The position numbers were made by a program, and so were the translations under genes. The notes beneath the pieces were generated by a model. That model did not search any database, had not been told where the DNA came from, and worked only from the letters and a program-made list of their open reading frames with translations. A stretch of DNA of 64,000 nucleotides from Linyphia triangularis (lineage: Eukaryota; Arthropoda; Arachnida; Araneae; Linyphiidae), in the NCBI GenBank assembly GCA_963978545.1, contig OZ021732.1, positions 23,319,688 to 23,383,687 on the forward strand, read 5' to 3'. Below, piece after piece: positions 53,872 to 62,932 of the stretch; the stretch's first letter is position 1, and each line of letters starts with the position of its first letter.

Positions 53872-54599
53872 TGAGTTAATTTTTTTTATTTAAACTTTAG
53901 TTTATGAGTGAAAGAGATCTTTGTTGCTGATTTTATATCTTGTAATATTGATACTTTTAGTTTTTCACATAGTTCTGGCAGGGCTTTAACACGAAAATAA
54001 TTTCTATTTGGAAGCGGATAACGAGGAGCTAGGTATTTTATTAACTAACCAAAGCCTTCTTTATTCACAATGGAGAATGGTTCAGCATCAAGAGCCATTA
54101 ACTCACCTAAAATTATATTAAAAATTTTTTTTACAATGTTGAAGTGCAAAATATAGCTACTTTCAATTTACTTCATGCATTGTTTATAATTGATAAATGA
54201 TTACAAAATTATACAGGAGGCATTTGTTAGTAACAAAAGATTTATTTTAAATATTTAATGAAATTGGAGTCTTTTTTTTTTTTTTTTTTTTTTTTTTTGT
54301 AATGCACCTAAAACATTACGGATTTAAAGAAATCTCGTAGAAAACTTAAATTGGATCTATCGGAATATTCCGTCTTTAAATATAAACTTTAAAAATTTCG
54401 AACCCAAAATTCATCAACATTATGTTATACCATATTTAAAATATATATTTAATATAAACAAACAAAATTAGTACTTACATATTTTTGTGGTTAAGGCTTT
54501 TGCTTTAGGATCATCTAAACTCCACAATTTTGGTACAAATAATTTCGATTCCAATGTTGTCTGCGTGCATTTCTTGTTTTGATGAATTGTTTTTTCTTG

Positions 54600-54822
54600 T
54601 TAATCAATATTTGATGCATTTAGTGAGTCTTTAAAGCTTCGGTGAATTTCCTTATGCACACTCATTAAATGGTTCCATAAGGATTTGTGGAAAAGGATTT
54701 TGGGCTTTTGCCGCGCACATTTTTTAAACGATTCTGTGGAGCAAGTAACACATAGGGCTTTGCTTTCGTCATTTCCCATTAATTTTAAAACACTTCCAAA
54801 TGGGTGATTTTAAATGAGCCAT
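54600..54822 (-). pseudogene. BED zinc-finger fragment of the hAT transposase
   Basis: The minus-strand ATG at 54822 gives MAHLKSPIWKCFKIN. A frame shift follows, then NDESKALCVTCSTESFKKC and SLWNHLMSVHKEIHRSF before a stop at 54600. The aromatic W-F pair, the Cys-x2-Cys and the His-x4-His (HLMSVH) form a complete BED-finger pattern, the usual N-terminal DNA-binding domain of hAT transposases. Nothing of the RNase H-like core follows. Confidence 0.82.
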
Positions 54823-55659
54823 TATTAAAAATTATAAATTGGATTGTAATTGGAGAAAACGAAAATTCAAGGCATTCTAGAGAGCTAAATATAATTCCAC
54901 ATTGTGGCGCTGCTTTAAAGACCTAAAAATTACAATACTTCATTTTACGTCAGAAAAAATATACCAGCTTTCAACTTCTGCCAATGAAAATTCAGAAATT
55001 AGACCATACCATTCACAGCATAAAGGGGTAGGGTATTATCGTCGATATAACAAAAAAAAAAGCATTGAGGATTGCGCATTGGCTATTTATTGCTTTTTAC
55101 TCGCTAGCAAATGTCAGAAAAAAAGGAGGAAGTGAGAGTAACTAAAACTCTTAAGTCACTTATGTTATGGGAAAAAAAGTACTATTTATTAGTATTTCGG
55201 TTCGAGTTTTACGGAGAAGCATTCAAATATAACATCTGGAATTAATCAGATCATAAACTTGGAATGAAAAGAACATATTGCAAAACACGTATGAAGGATG
55301 TGCATGGAAAAAGATTGGAGGAATGGTTTATGCTTATCAACTCGGCGTCAATAATACGGCGCCTCTTTCTGTTTTCGTTTTCTAATTTGACTGCAATTTA
55401 TATCCAAGAAAAAAAAATTTAAAAAAAAAAGGTGTAGGATGCGGTGTTTCCTTTGTCCGAAAAAGATCATTATTTTTTTCAAAAAATTATTTCTTGTGGA
55501 TACCTGGTGGTCGGATATACAGCCGGATATCCGAATGAAATTATCGGATGTCTGGTATTTCAAATCGGATATCCGACGGGGTTTCGGATATTGAAAAATC
55601 AACCGGATATGCCGGATATCGGATATTTGCCGGATATCCGTTCCATCCCTACTTATAAC

Positions 55660-56974
55660 ATTTCCTATCTCTCATTACACGTAATGGAAAGGTAAACAAA
55701 ATTGCATGCTCTAAAATAGATCATCCTTTTTAAAATTTTGAACAATAAAATTCATAGTTGGCTCTCAACGAAACAGTTTAACCGTGATAAGGATTAGCAA
55801 ATTTTAAAAGCTCCCAATTTGGTTTAGACAAAAACAATGAGGAACTTTCACGTTTTTTGATTTTATTTTTTAAAAAAAAGTAGAGAAAAAATCATGAAAA
55901 ACAATATCATTTTTCCAAAAATTTGATCTCGGATAGTTAAAAAAAATATTTAGTTTTTCACTTTGAGTTTTGGGGGGAAAACACTACTTTTGCGTGTGAC
56001 GTCACAGAGCAGGAAGTGAACCAGTCTGCTAGACGAGGATGGAGCGAGGTTCCATTTATGGAATTTCGATGGTTGGTTGGTTATGTTCATTTCAGCTTTG
56101 ATCAAGGCATTCTAAGAAAAATTTAAGACTGTTAAAAAGTCCGATAAAAACCCTCTCTTCCAGTACAATCTTTATTAAATAGAACCCAGAATAAATACAA
56201 AAATGTCAGGTTATCGAGGTGCTTGCTTGATAGAGTTACTTTTTCCACCAGTATGGAGTTTAAAATTGTGATTTAGTAAAAATATTATAAAATGGGTAAA
56301 AATATTAAGAATTTTTTATTTTCCAAAAGCGGAAATTGGGTGCAAAAAGTGACTGGAATGTATTCGTAAAATAAAGGATAAACATGAGGAAACTTTTAAA
56401 ACAATACTACATTTTGCCACGCCTAAAATAAAATAAAATTTATATTATTAATAACTAATTCATTATAAATTACAAATATTATTGTAGTTTGTAAAGAACT
56501 TTTAATAATTGTTAAAGAAAATTTACTAATAACTGTTTTTAATATACAACCTTTATATTCCATGCCATGGACCATAAAAAAGTACTATTCAAGCTGAAAA
56601 TATTCATTTGAAAATAATAATACGACAGCACTATGGAAAACTAGTATTTTTGTAACTTTCTTAGTAATTAAGGTTGGTTTTTAAATAACTCATAAGTTTT
56701 CGAAAATGGTCAGGTACCATAAGAGCATTAGCACAAAAAAATATGGTTGAACAAGTACTAAAAAGAGGTTGATTCTTGTACAAGAATCAAATGACTTTGC
56801 ATAAGATTGAATGGTACACGAATGAAATGAAGATTCTTAAAAGTTAAGTTTTGGTTTAACATATATTTTCAGAGAATAAATTAGACATTTCGAATAGTTC
56901 ATAATGTATGCAACAATTTGCACTCCGAAACTATAGTTAAAAATCTGTCGAGTTGCATTGCAAATGTTAGTCAG
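55660..56974. other. Intergenic or intron; one promoter-like patch, no gene proven
   Basis: At 55997-56030 a palindromic TGACGTCA is followed within 10 bases by AGGAAGTG (ETS core) and then GACGAGGATGGAGCGAGG, a GC-richer patch with an ATG. The resulting frame is short (MERGSIYGISMVGW) and unrecognised. If the minus-strand gene at 57.4 kb extends left, this lies in one of its introns. Confidence 0.3.
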
Positions 56975-56988
56975 TTTAACTGGATTGA

Positions 56989-57173
56989 TTGGTTGGTTGG
57001 TTGTATTCGGATTATCTGGCGCCGTCAGCAACACGAGGGCCATAATGCGCCGAAACATTCGTCATTAGACAAGCCAACATACATTTACAAACACCCATGC
57101 CTAACACGGGACTCGAACCCGCAACCTCGCGGTCTAGAAGCTAGCGCGCTAACCACTATACCATTTGGTCGGC
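56989..57173 (-). mobile_element. tRNA-derived SINE, copy 4
   Basis: Complete copy in reverse orientation with box B complement GGACTCGAACC and a TTGGTTGGTTG tail complement. Perfect 14-bp duplication TTTAACTGGATTGA at 56975-56988 and 57174-57187. Confidence 0.95.
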
Positions 57174-57278
57174 TTTAACTGGATTGAATGATAATTGAAT
57201 ATGATATTTAAAAATATGCCATAATCTATAAAGTTAAAGGCAAATATAAATAAAACTGTTCGTAAATTGTACACATAC

Positions 57279-57412
57279 CTTATAGCTTTCACACCACGAA
57301 TTTCAGCTCCAATAAAATCTGGTTTGCTTCCTAAGAAGCCAAACATTGTCATCGAATCAATTTTTGGTAAAATTTCCGATTGCCCTATAACGAACCCCTT
57401 CAAAACAGGCAT
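57279..57412 (-). CDS. Start-codon exon of an unrecognised minus-strand gene
   Basis: The exon runs 57414 to 57279 on the minus strand. Acceptor TTATATTTCTTTAG sits two bases before ATG, and donor AAGGTATGTG follows. Coding begins at 57412: MPVLKGFVIGQSEILPKI, then MTMFGFLGSKPDFIGAEIRG, then VKAI plus two bases of a split codon (44 codons and two bases). A perfect donor (AAAAGGTAAGTG, junction after 57812) upstream on the same strand provides a noncoding first exon. The protein start is dense, non-repetitive and plausibly conserved, but I do not recognise the family. Downstream exons, which must begin with one base of the split codon, were not found with confidence among the transposons to the left. 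Confidence 0.6.
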
Positions 57413-57597
57413 TTCTAAAGAAATATAACTAAACAATAACAACAACAAATTGATATATTATGATAATACGCTTAGAAAAAGGGGATAACGAAACGAAACA
57501 CGAAGACACAGGTTAACATGAGATGTATAAACACTGGATTGCAATACTGCATCTGCGCTAGAACGTCAGTTTTTTTATGCATTTTTGGTCACGTGAC

Positions 57598-57607
57598 TTT
57601 TGCTTTG
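57598..57607. promoter_or_regulatory. Palindromic E-box GTCACGTGAC
   Basis: A perfect 10-bp palindrome matching the CLEAR/E-box consensus bound by TFEB/MITF-type and USF-type factors. It lies in intron 1 of the predicted minus-strand gene, about 190 bases upstream of its start-codon exon. Confidence 0.4.
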
Positions 57608-57811
57608 ATTTCAGGTACTTTAAAACCCGATTTTTAATTAATTGAAAACATATCGACAAAAAATAATGACACCACTGTAATTTCATTCGGGGACATTTGC
57701 ACTAGCTGGGGTAATCGCCAAAAGCCGCAATTTTTTTTAAAATAATTTTTAAAGTTTCAGTGATGTCAGAATTTGTTTTTAGATAAGAAAAGGGAAAAAA
57801 ATAACACTTAC

Positions 57812-57905
57812 CTTTTCATTCTATAAAATTATCGTATTCAAATGTACACAAACACATTTCATTGGAATTTACAGATTCTAGGAAGTATTTTGTTTGAGGA
57901 TGAGG
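57812..57905 (-). other. Predicted noncoding first exon of the 57.4-kb minus-strand gene
   Basis: Ends at a consensus donor (GAAAAG then GTAAGTG). The 5' boundary is unknown; it is placed at the edge of the ETS/CRE motif cluster. Confidence 0.4.
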
Positions 57906-58000
57906 AGCAACCGGAAGAATACGGAAGTACACGGGAAGTACGTCATAGAGCAATATCTGTTTCTGCTACAAAAAAGCTAATAAAAAGGCGGGAATTGAAT
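57906..58000. promoter_or_regulatory. Candidate promoter: ETS, CRE and E2F-like sites
   Basis: Within 90 bases: CCGGAAG (57911), CGGAAGT (57922), GGGAAGT directly followed by TACGTCA (57933-57945), and GGCGGGAA (57987), in the most CpG-rich patch of the neighbourhood. Such clusters typify housekeeping promoters without TATA. A plus-strand donor AAGTGAGT at 58068 would permit a divergent transcript. The 69-codon frame here is judged accidental. Confidence 0.45.
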
Positions 58001-58069
58001 ACGCGGCGGTTGTGTTGTTTGGACGTAACGTATTCAATTCATCCAGAATAATTTGCATACAATATATAA

Positions 58070-58894
58070 GTGAGTGAAATATTCAATTGCATCTTGTTTA
58101 TAATGCATTAAAACTGTCCCGTTTTGATTTTAAAAGTGCGTAGTTATGCGATTTTGTTAGTTTGGACATTATTTGGAACTGATTCACTTTAAATTTCTTC
58201 GTATCATAATTCTTTAATCTCACTCTCTGAACAGTTTTATAACAACTTTAAAGAGTATACTAAAAGAATTTTGGATAACTTAATTCTTAAGTTTCAGAGT
58301 GTATGTAAAATTTGATTGAAAAAATAATTAGTTTGATATTTTATCAGGCATTTTCAAACAACTGTTATGACAGTACCCATAATTAATGTGTATATTTTAC
58401 TGTGCTTCACATTTTAAAAACTCATTCCCCACTCTTACCTTAAAGTCAATGAAGGTTTTTTAAACCAGCAGTTTCTAGGTGTAGCCACATTGTTTGCTAT
58501 CTTCGAATACTAATTCATAAATCTCGCTCTGTACAGATTAGTAGTAACCATAAATATTGTTAAGTTGTATTTCAGCTCCACTTAATCAAGAAGGCATTTG
58601 GAATGTATAATTAGCGTTAATGATTTCTATGATTACCAACTCGCCCATGTATAGAACTAGAGAGGATACATTTTTTCTGGACGAGGTAAGAATGCTGAAA
58701 CCACAATGTTGCTGGTTCATTCATAAATCGGTCTATTCCTAATTGATGTGGAAATATTGTCAAGTGAATATGGTGCCAGTTCCTAGACGATAAAGTTTCG
58801 TATTAGTAGCAAACCTATTTCTTGTGGGTTTTTGCCGTTTCTTAATTGCTATTTGATTATTTGCATATTCCTTGTGTTTTCAGTAGTTGTTTAG
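58070..58894. other. Intergenic, no gene seen
   Basis: Two or three passages share AATTC-TTAATCTCGCTCT-like text (58207-58232 and 58512-58536), suggesting an old local duplication. No exon recognised. Confidence 0.45.
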
Positions 58895-58896
58895 TA

Positions 58897-59065
58897 CAGT
58901 TAACTCGCGATAACTCAAAATTCAAGGAACTGGCCAAATTCTTCGAGTTATTGGAATTCACTTGGAAGTTATTTTATATTCAAGGCATATTCTTGGGACC
59001 AAATGAAAAATTCGAGATAAACGAATATTCGACTTATGAGACTTCGATTTATCGTGAGTTGACTA
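58897..59065. mobile_element. 169-bp Tigger/pogo-type MITE
   Basis: The left end CAGTTAACTCGCGATAA and the right end, inverted, TAGTCAACTCACGATAA are pogo/Tigger-like termini. TA flanks it on both sides (58895-58896, 59066-59067). Internally CTTCGAG and TTCGAGATAA are also inverted. The 87-codon frame across it is accidental. Confidence 0.82.
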
Positions 59066-59067
59066 TA

Positions 59068-60838
59068 TTAACAGCCTTTTTGAATATCCCACCATGTTAT
59101 AAATTTTGAATCGGGCACCATATTGAATTGGCCATGTTTAGGCCTTGACACTAACTTATCAAAATAGCACCAACCCTTCTACTTAAACTAAGAATTTACC
59201 CATTAATTGATTGCTTAAACCTATTTAATTAAATAGAAGGCTTGGGATTAATTAAAATTTGCAAATAAATTTATTGTTTAAGTTGTTAAGAAATGTCTAG
59301 TTATGTAAACAGTAAGTGGGTACTCTTCCTTTAGATGGGTATCGGATCAAAATCGCCAAATTGCAGAAATATCTCATTCAAACTTGTAACCTTCGAATCA
59401 TTTATATATTTCCTATAACAAACCGTTACAGGGTTGCTATAGCAAACAATGAATATTTAGGTTTGGCAACATATTTATGCATCATGTAAACACTTAAACT
59501 TGGCGCCAACTGGTACCTGTCTAACGGAAGAGTTCCCAGTAAGTGTTTGATTAAATTTTATGTATTAATTTAAAAGAGAATCTAACATTTTATAATTTAA
59601 ACTATTAACTTTGTAAACAAAATCATGCCAATTTTCAAAAAGCTCCTTTTGTATTGTAGCATTAAAAATAGATTTCCTTTTATTGTGGTAGAGCTGTAAT
59701 ATTAGTGGTTACCAAGTGATTTTGTATTTTGTTGATATTTAATTGTTTGTGAAATAAAAAATTTATATTGACAAAGTGGCAAAATATTTCATAATTTAAA
59801 ACCACAATAATATATTCAATGCATGTATTTATATTGCAGAAAATTTGGTTCACCAGTGCAGTCCCCCTTATCTCCATTTTATTGCAGCTTGTGTTTCTTA
59901 AGCTAGTTTGCAATTAAAGTGAGAAGAATTTCTGGTGCTCTACACAGAAGATCCTGTAAGTTATTTCATATTCAATGTTAACTTAAAGCTTTGTATTTTC
60001 ATCCACCAAAAAATTGCACTTTACGAATGAATCGTTCATTTGAGAAAACAAGTCACTTGCCGGCAACTTTGGAAAATCATGAGAAATTAATATTGCTGAA
60101 TTGGATTTTAGTATAATATTAATGATAAAAATAAGTTATGTAGTGGTACCCTTTTTTTCCACTTAACATAACCAAAAGTGAATTCCGAAATGGCAAAAAA
60201 CACTGAGTCAAAAGTATGGCGAACCCAGAACAACAACTGAGGTAAAAATCAATCCTGCTCTAGTATTGAAAGTTGACGTTTAGATATGTTGAAGTGAACT
60301 GCCAAAACCATTAGGTTATGGTTGCGATGCATGCTGTGGCAATTTAAGCTTTTCGCTTTTTAACTCTGTTAAAAACAAACATCGCAGGAAGAAGTTAAAC
60401 AAATTTGCAAGTTTAACAGCTAGAATTCTAAAGAAATAAAGTTGCAAGTAAAACTATATTATATGGTTATATTTCTTTAACTACATACGTATATCTGTAG
60501 GGAACATATTTTACTGATTTATTCCATTTGAAACTTTATTGTTCAATGACAACCCTAGACTTCAAAGCCTAAATACCTGTTTTTTCTTGGCCCCAAGCAA
60601 ATAGAAATCAATCTTGAGCAGAAGTAATTGCTATCTGCTTCCTACATAATGTATTAAATTGCTTAAATGAAATGTTTTGACTATTACCGGTTTGCAAAAT
60701 TACTATTTCCAAAAAAATATAAAAAGAGTGTTGGCAAGGGTAGTACAGTTGCATTTATGTGTCCTATCCAGGGCACTTTGGAACACAGGGTTAATTTGTT
60801 AAAATAATTTATGGTAAATTAAAATTTTACATTATATT
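59068..60838. other. Intergenic, no gene proven
   Basis: A palindromic E2F-like TTGGCGCCAA lies near 59498. A spliced-exon-like block (acceptor TATATTGCAG at about 59839, donor CCTGTAAGTT at 59956) is closed in all three frames, so it is at most noncoding. Confidence 0.4.
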
Positions 60839-60844
60839 GCTATG

Positions 60845-62159
60845 CATACCTGCCAACTTGTACGAATTATCCGTACAATGTACGGATTTTTACTATTTTG
60901 TACGGGTGTACGAACAGCTAAAAAAATCGTAAGGATTTCACGTTACTTTTCGTTTTTTCCCTAAAACCGTTTTTTTTTTTTTTTATATATAAATATTTTT
61001 TCGAGTCACCAACGAAACCGAAACGATTTTCCAAAGCTGCCGCGTCAGTCAAAATATTTATTCACACTCCAAGATTGCGCATATGTTCAGCACTAAAGCG
61101 CGTTGGTGAGGATGCATTGTTTTCTTTTCTGTTGCCGACTTGATTTGGCAAACCAAACCACTGCTTCGATTTTTCGGGCTTTGCAGGTTATTAAAGAAGC
61201 AGAAAACCGAAATTGCTTTAGTTTTTTAATTCTACCTTCTTTTGGACTGGACTCCAAAACGTAAATAATAGTACTGGACTTGCGCGGAAATAATAGCCCT
61301 AAACCACGGTGCCGAGGATGCACTGTTTTGATTTGTGTTGCCGACGGGACCTGGCGAACCAAACAACTATTGCGTTGCCTCAGACTTAAGAGATTAACTA
61401 AGAATCTGAAAACCAAAAATGCTTTAGATTTTGGTTCTTCCTTCTGTTTGGAAAGTACAATAATGTTGCGAGTATATAATAAAAGCACTTAAGTGCGGCG
61501 CTGGAAATTCATTGTTTTCATCTGTGTTGCCGACGGAATTTGGCGAACTAAGCAACTGTTTCGTTATCTCGAACTTTAGAGATTAATAAAGCAGAAAACT
61601 AAAAGTGCTTTAGTTTTTTTTATTCTTTCTTCTTTTGGACCGTACTCCAACGCTGCGCACTAAATCGCGACGCCGCCGTTTTCAATCGTTTTGGCGGCAC
61701 TCACCGAACGACTGTTTCGTTTTCTCGGACTTTCATAATTGATATTTGTGCGTGTGATTAAACACTTTGAATACCACCAACTCATTGTATGTTTCACTAG
61801 AGTTTTTGTGTCATAAAGCATGTTTTATTTAGGTGTAATGTAGACTAAATCATAAACCTCATCAGAGATTTCATCGTAAAGTTTAAATTTGATTTACTTT
61901 TAAATCCGAGTTAGTTTTTTATTTTATAATTTCCATTTTGTGGTAAAATGTAACAATTTGTTATATTTGAGAGCAATTTAATATTATGCAATTTTTTTTT
62001 TTTTTTTTTTTTTTTTTTGCATTTGTAATAGAATTACTATTATTTATATATTACATTCATAAATATTGTCGCTATTTGACTTTCCATGAGTCATAGGAAT
62101 GCCAATATTTGTTCCGTAAAAATTGTACTAATTTGAAAATGCCAATGTTGGCAGGTATG
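60845..62159 (+). mobile_element. 1,315-bp DNA element with CATACCTGCCAAC ends and internal 200-bp tandem repeats
   Basis: Perfect 13-bp inverted termini CATACCTGCCAAC, flanked by the direct repeat GCTATG (60839-60844, 62160-62165). The interior holds three clear copies and a partial fourth of a 190-206 bp unit around GTTGCCGACGG, TTTGGCGAAC and GCTTTAGTTTTT (starting near 61107, 61313, 61504 and 61675), plus a 31-base T run near 61990. No transposase. The last 43 bases match the end of the THAP-transposon fragment at 48931-48973 with one mismatch. The 131-codon frame (61093-61488, minus) translates the repeats. Confidence 0.88.
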
Positions 62160-62165
62160 GCTATG

Positions 62166-62663
62166 TTTTTATCATCTAGAAGTGAAAGAAATTTGTGAAA
62201 TATTATTTTTGATAAGTTTGGATTTTGCTGCACCAACTAAAAGTGACTTGTAATCCAGTAGATGGAATCCAAAATTATTGTAAATAACCAGGTTACCAGT
62301 TTTCTGTACATTTTGCATTCGTGTATCTGTTAACCAAGTTGATTAAATAGAGTTTGAACTGCAGTGGAGGAATAAAGAATAAATTATAAAAAATTCTTTA
62401 AATATTTTACTGTAAAATATTTATTAACAAGATTTTACATTGTAAAGTCAAAGAACTATGTAATATTTTATTAGAATTCAATTATTTTTCAGGGGCTCAA
62501 AAATTGAAAGATTTATGTGTATGAAAAAATTAACTTTAAAATTATCTAAATTCTAAGCAAAAAATATCCATAAAAGTATTGTTACAATGATTTATATTTC
62601 CTAAGCACTCATGTAGAATAATAAATGAAGTGTATAGCAGTGATGTCGATGAGATAACAAACT
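62166..62663. other. Intergenic, nothing recognised
   Basis: AT-rich spacer between the CATACC element and the retrotransposon LTR. Confidence 0.5.
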
Positions 62664-62868
62664 TGTAAATTGTTTACGCTTGTAATAATACGAAACGGTT
62701 TAAAGAAACAACTTTATTAGTTAATACGCCATTCTCCGAAACTCAACTGCTATCTTAAAATCTATAGAACACAACTACCAAGGTAAAGCGCGAGGATATC
62801 TAGTTGTGACGGCACGAGGATATAATCATCCAGCAAGAGATGCACGAGGATATATTTATTCTGCTACA
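62664..62868 (-). repeat. 3' LTR of a Ty3/gypsy retrotransposon (candidate limits)
   Basis: On the minus strand, a purine-rich primer tract AGAGGGGGAGTC (62880-62869) is followed by TGTAGCAG at 62868, the expected LTR start. Inside are three iterations of a GCACGAGGATAT motif (about 62786-62852) and an AATAAAG polyadenylation signal (about 62711). The far end is placed at TTTACA (62664), only a guess because the 5' LTR is outside the window. Confidence 0.6.
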
Positions 62869-62932
62869 GACTCCCCCTCTGGGTCCGAAGTCGTCCCGAC
62901 CAGGAGCCAGACACAGAAATGTTCTTGTGATC

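Larger units (their letters stand above)
53322..55651 (-). mobile_element. 2.3-kb hAT-superfamily transposon, degraded
   Basis: Terminal inverted repeats TAGGGATGGAACGGAT at both ends, flanked by a perfect 8-bp duplication CTTATAAC (53314-53321, 55652-55659), the hAT hallmark. Both subterminal regions are crowded with the palindrome CGGATATCCG and variants (53360-53430 and 55500-55640), likely transposase binding sites. Inside are a BED-finger relic on the minus strand (54600-54822) and a nested SINE-hairpin insertion (53505-53871). No catalytic domain is intact. Confidence 0.93.

Noticed and set aside
4957..56004. Three palindromic CRE sites (about 4958, 47813, 55997) as a coordinated regulatory signal
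   Set aside because: In 64 kb of this composition a few such octamers can occur by chance, and only the third has supporting motifs nearby.
57842..58051. 69-codon plus-strand frame as a gene
   Set aside because: It coincides with the ETS/CRE/E2F site cluster and with a minus-strand donor at 57812; composition fits a CpG-rich promoter better and no motif is seen.
61093..61488. 131-codon minus-strand frame as a protein
   Set aside because: It spans two copies of the 200-bp tandem repeat and encodes duplicated peptides from it; no domain.
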